DNA of 32,438 nucleotides. Source: Novosphingobium sp. 17-62-19. Its GTDB lineage: Bacteria > Pseudomonadota > Alphaproteobacteria > Sphingomonadales > Sphingomonadaceae. The position numbers and the translations under genes are program-made. Location: positions 1-32,438 of the forward strand of contig NZ_NCII01000061.1 of NCBI RefSeq assembly GCF_002256775.1. The letters are read 5' to 3'. Below the pieces are notes generated by a model, which was not told the DNA's origin, did no database searches, and saw only the letters and a list, made by a program, of their open reading frames with translations. Shown in pieces: positions 30,810-32,438 of the stretch. The first letter of the stretch is position 1, and each line of letters begins with the position of its first letter.

Positions 30810-32305
30810 TGTCGGACGCCGTGGACAAGACTGTGTTTGACGTCGCCGTGATTGGCGGTGGCGTCAACGGCACCGGAATTGCGCGCGATGCTGCGGGGCG
30901 TGGCGCGAAAGTGCTGCTGCTCGAAGCGCACGACCTTGCCAGCGGCACGTCGTCCAATTCCAGCAAGCTGATCCACGGCGGATTGCGTTACCTTGAGCAC
31001 TACGAGTTCGGACTGGTGCGCGAGGCTTTGGGCGAGCGTGAGAAACTGTGGGCCATCGCGCCGCACATCATCTGGCCAATGCGCTTTGTGCTGCCGTGGG
31101 TGCAGGGGTTGCGCCCGCGCTGGCTGCTGCGGTTGGGGCTGTTCCTATACGACCACCTTGGCAAGCGGCGACTATTGCCTGCGACCGAAGCGGTGCGGCT
31201 GGATCGCCATGTGGCAGGCGCGGCGCTCAAGCCTGAGTTTATGTACGGTTTCGTCTATTCGGATGGTTGGGTGGATGACGCGCGGCTAGTGGTGCTGAAC
31301 GCGCGTGATGCGGCTGACAAAGGGGCCGAAGTCCGCACGCGTTGCCCGGTGGAAAGACTGGAGCGCGATGGCGATCATTGGCGGATCGAAACCGCGCAAG
31401 GCACATTCTGCGCGCGCTCGGTTATCAACGCAGCGGGGCCTTCGGTCCTGACCGTGCTTGGCCGCAGCGGGGAGGCTCCGAAGCAATCCATCCGCCTTGT
31501 GCGCGGATCGCACATCGTGGTGCCAAAACTGTTCGACCACCCGCATCCCTACTTCTTTCAATTACCCGACGGACGCATCTTCTTCGCCATACCCTATGAA
31601 CACGACTACACGCTGATCGGCACGACCGACCGTGATCATGTTGCGGGCCAACCCATCGTAGCGAGCGACGAGGAGGTGGCCTATCTTTGCGAGGGCGCGA
31701 GCCGCTTCTTTAGCAAGCCCGTCATGCCTGCCGATGTCGTCTGGAGCTATTCCGGCGTGCGCCCGCTGATGGATGATGGTTCGGGCAAGCCGGAAGCGGC
31801 CACGCGGGGCTATACGTTCGAGGTAAGCGATCCTGCCGAAGGCGCACCGATCCTTTCGGTCTTTGGCGGCAAGATCACTACGTTCCGCACGCTTTCCGAA
31901 GAGGCGGTGGATCGCATGGGCGAGCGCATTCCCGCATTGTCCGGCACCCACTGGACCGATTGCAATTCGCTGCCGGGGGGTGATTTCGGTGTAGGGGAAG
32001 TGGTGCAGCGGATCGTAGATCTGCAGGCACGCTACCCTTTTCTTGCACCTGCATGGGCCGAACGTCTGTTCCGCAACTACGGCACGCTGGCCACCACCGT
32101 GCTGGGCGATGCCGCAACGCTTGCCGATTGCGGCGAACACTTCGGACACGGCCTGACCGAGCGCGAAGTGCGCTATCTGGTTTCGCACGAATGGGCGCGT
32201 GAGGCAGATGACGTACTGTGGCGACGCACCAAATTGGGGCTACGCCTGCCAGAGCAGCAGCAGGAAAGCCTGCGTCGCTTCATGCGGGAATTGACCGCGC
32301 CATGA
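30809..32305 (+). CDS. glpD: Aerobic glycerol-3-phosphate dehydrogenase
   Basis: This 498-aa flavoprotein oxidises sn-glycerol-3-phosphate to dihydroxyacetone phosphate and passes electrons to quinone at the inner membrane. The FAD fold is at the N-terminus (DVAVIGGGVNGTGIARDAAG), followed by SGTSSNSSKLIHGGLRYLE, RLVRGSHIVVPK, YEHDYTLIGTTDRD, SYSGVRPL and SVFGGKITTFR. The C-terminal domain has RNYGTLATTVLG and VSHEWAREADDVLWRRTKLG, as in full-length GlpD. In this operon it would use the glycerol freed from sulfoquinovosyl glycerol after phosphorylation by glycerol kinase. It follows the monooxygenase with a TGATG junction, and its stop overlaps the start of a broken glycerol-kinase-like ORF. 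Confidence 0.95.
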   Translation: MSDAVDKTVFDVAVIGGGVNGTGIARDAAGRGAKVLLLEAHDLASGTSSNSSKLIHGGLRYLEHYEFGLVREALGEREKLWAIAPHIIWPMRFVLPWVQGLRPRWLLRLGLFLYDHLGKRRLLPATEAVRLDRHVAGAALKPEFMYGFVYSDGWVDDARLVVLNARDAADKGAEVRTRCPVERLERDGDHWRIETAQGTFCARSVINAAGPSVLTVLGRSGEAPKQSIRLVRGSHIVVPKLFDHPHPYFFQLPDGRIFFAIPYEHDYTLIGTTDRDHVAGQPIVASDEEVAYLCEGASRFFSKPVMPADVVWSYSGVRPLMDDGSGKPEAATRGYTFEVSDPAEGAPILSVFGGKITTFRTLSEEAVDRMGERIPALSGTHWTDCNSLPGGDFGVGEVVQRIVDLQARYPFLAPAWAERLFRNYGTLATTVLGDAATLADCGEHFGHGLTEREVRYLVSHEWAREADDVLWRRTKLGLRLPEQQQESLRRFMRELTAP

Positions 32306-32379
32306 CCGATCAACGCTGTATTCTCGTCCTTGAAGAATCTGGTCGTGTCCCACTGGGTGGTGTAAGAAGGTTTCCCTGA
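32302..32379 (+). pseudogene. glpK: Interrupted glycerol kinase gene, N-terminal stub
   Basis: The ATG overlaps the glpD TGA (ATGA) and the first ten codons read MTDQRCILVL. This resembles the start of glycerol kinase, whose next residues should be the phosphate-binding D-x-G-T-T-S. Instead the frame gives EESGRVPLGG and stops at 32377-32379. The sequence from about 32335 on looks like the end of an insertion sequence, so the simplest explanation is a transposon insertion just after codon 10. The rest of glpK would lie beyond the window. The stub is short, so identification rests on position after glpD and the start pattern. Confidence 0.5.
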
Positions 32380-32438
32380 CAGGGTAGCCACCGTCGATCT
32401 TCTGTTAGGGTTCGGATGCGAACTCGAACCTGGAGAAG
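32335..32438 (+). mobile_element. Probable insertion-sequence end (IS256-like), runs off the window
   Basis: From about 32335 the sequence changes character: GTGTCCCACTGGGTGGTGTAA, with a GTGTAA typical of inner ends of IS256-group terminal repeats, followed by a non-coding leader that ends in a purine-rich CCTGGAGAAG, which would be a Shine-Dalgarno just before a transposase start beyond base 32438. The exact left boundary and any target duplication cannot be fixed without the other end. IS-family assignment is a memory-based guess; that the sequence is foreign to glpK is better supported. Confidence 0.45.

Noticed and set aside
1-32438. tRNA, rRNA or CRISPR arrays
   Set aside because: No cloverleaf-like T-loop/anticodon pattern, rRNA signature or regularly spaced direct repeats were noticed on either strand.

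Overview
The window looks like chromosomal DNA of a GC-rich sphingomonad, most likely Novosphingobium or a close relative able to do aerobic anoxygenic photosynthesis. The evidence is a bacteriochlorophyll Mg-chelatase operon (bchI-bchD-bchO), two large TonB-dependent receptors, a SapC/cupin/tryptophan-halogenase set typical of sphingomonads, Caulobacter and Xanthomonas, and intergenic palindromes of the kind scattered through sphingomonad genomes. The genus is an inference from gene content, not a measured placement.

Layout. (1) 1-2391: housekeeping and small genes, all on the minus strand: a 55-aa protein, rsgA, a small coiled-coil lipoprotein and a 53-aa membrane protein. (2) 2388-7313: the edge of a photosynthesis gene cluster. 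bchI, bchD, bchO and the 53-aa membrane protein are chained by ATGA overlaps. A TGT-N12-ACA PpsR/CrtJ-type site lies just before bchI, and a DUF3422 gene lies upstream. (3) 7471-18602: a carbohydrate-uptake locus on the plus strand: TonB receptor, SapC-like protein, JmjC/cupin-like protein, flavin-dependent tryptophan-halogenase-family protein, LacI regulator, MFS transporter and a secreted GH3 glucosidase. Near-identical GTGAACGTTCAC palindromes precede both the receptor and the GH3 gene, so the LacI protein probably controls both. (4) 18603-32438: a sulfur-sugar locus.

Region 4 is the main find. It encodes a GH31 enzyme that matches sulfoquinovosidase (YihQ/SmoI) residue for residue at its active site, with the KERW version of the sulfonate-recognition set. 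With it are a LacI regulator, an aldo/keto reductase, an SsuD-like flavin monooxygenase and glycerol-3-phosphate dehydrogenase, all in one tight operon. Divergent from the operon is a TonB receptor. Further out are an MFS transporter, a YeiH/TauZ-type putative sulfate exporter, a Tat-exported sulfite-oxidase-type molybdoenzyme and a small cytochrome c. Read together: sulfoquinovosyl glycerol (from the plant and cyanobacterial sulfolipid) would enter through the TonB receptor and MFS protein. GH31 would release sulfoquinovose and glycerol. The monooxygenase would split the C-S bond to give sulfite and 6-oxo-glucose, the reductase would turn 6-oxo-glucose into glucose, and GlpD would feed glycerol into central metabolism. 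SorA and the cytochrome would oxidise the sulfite, and YeiH would export sulfate. This is the sulfo-SMO logic known from Agrobacterium, but with TonB/MFS uptake in place of an ABC importer and with sulfite disposal genes attached. No flavin reductase is visible in the window.

The operon appears damaged at its end. An ORF overlapping the glpD stop begins like glycerol kinase, but after about ten codons it runs into sequence resembling the end of an insertion sequence. An 85-base GH3-sorA spacer contains a nested stem-loop covering the likely ribosome-binding site of sorA, which is a candidate regulatory RNA.
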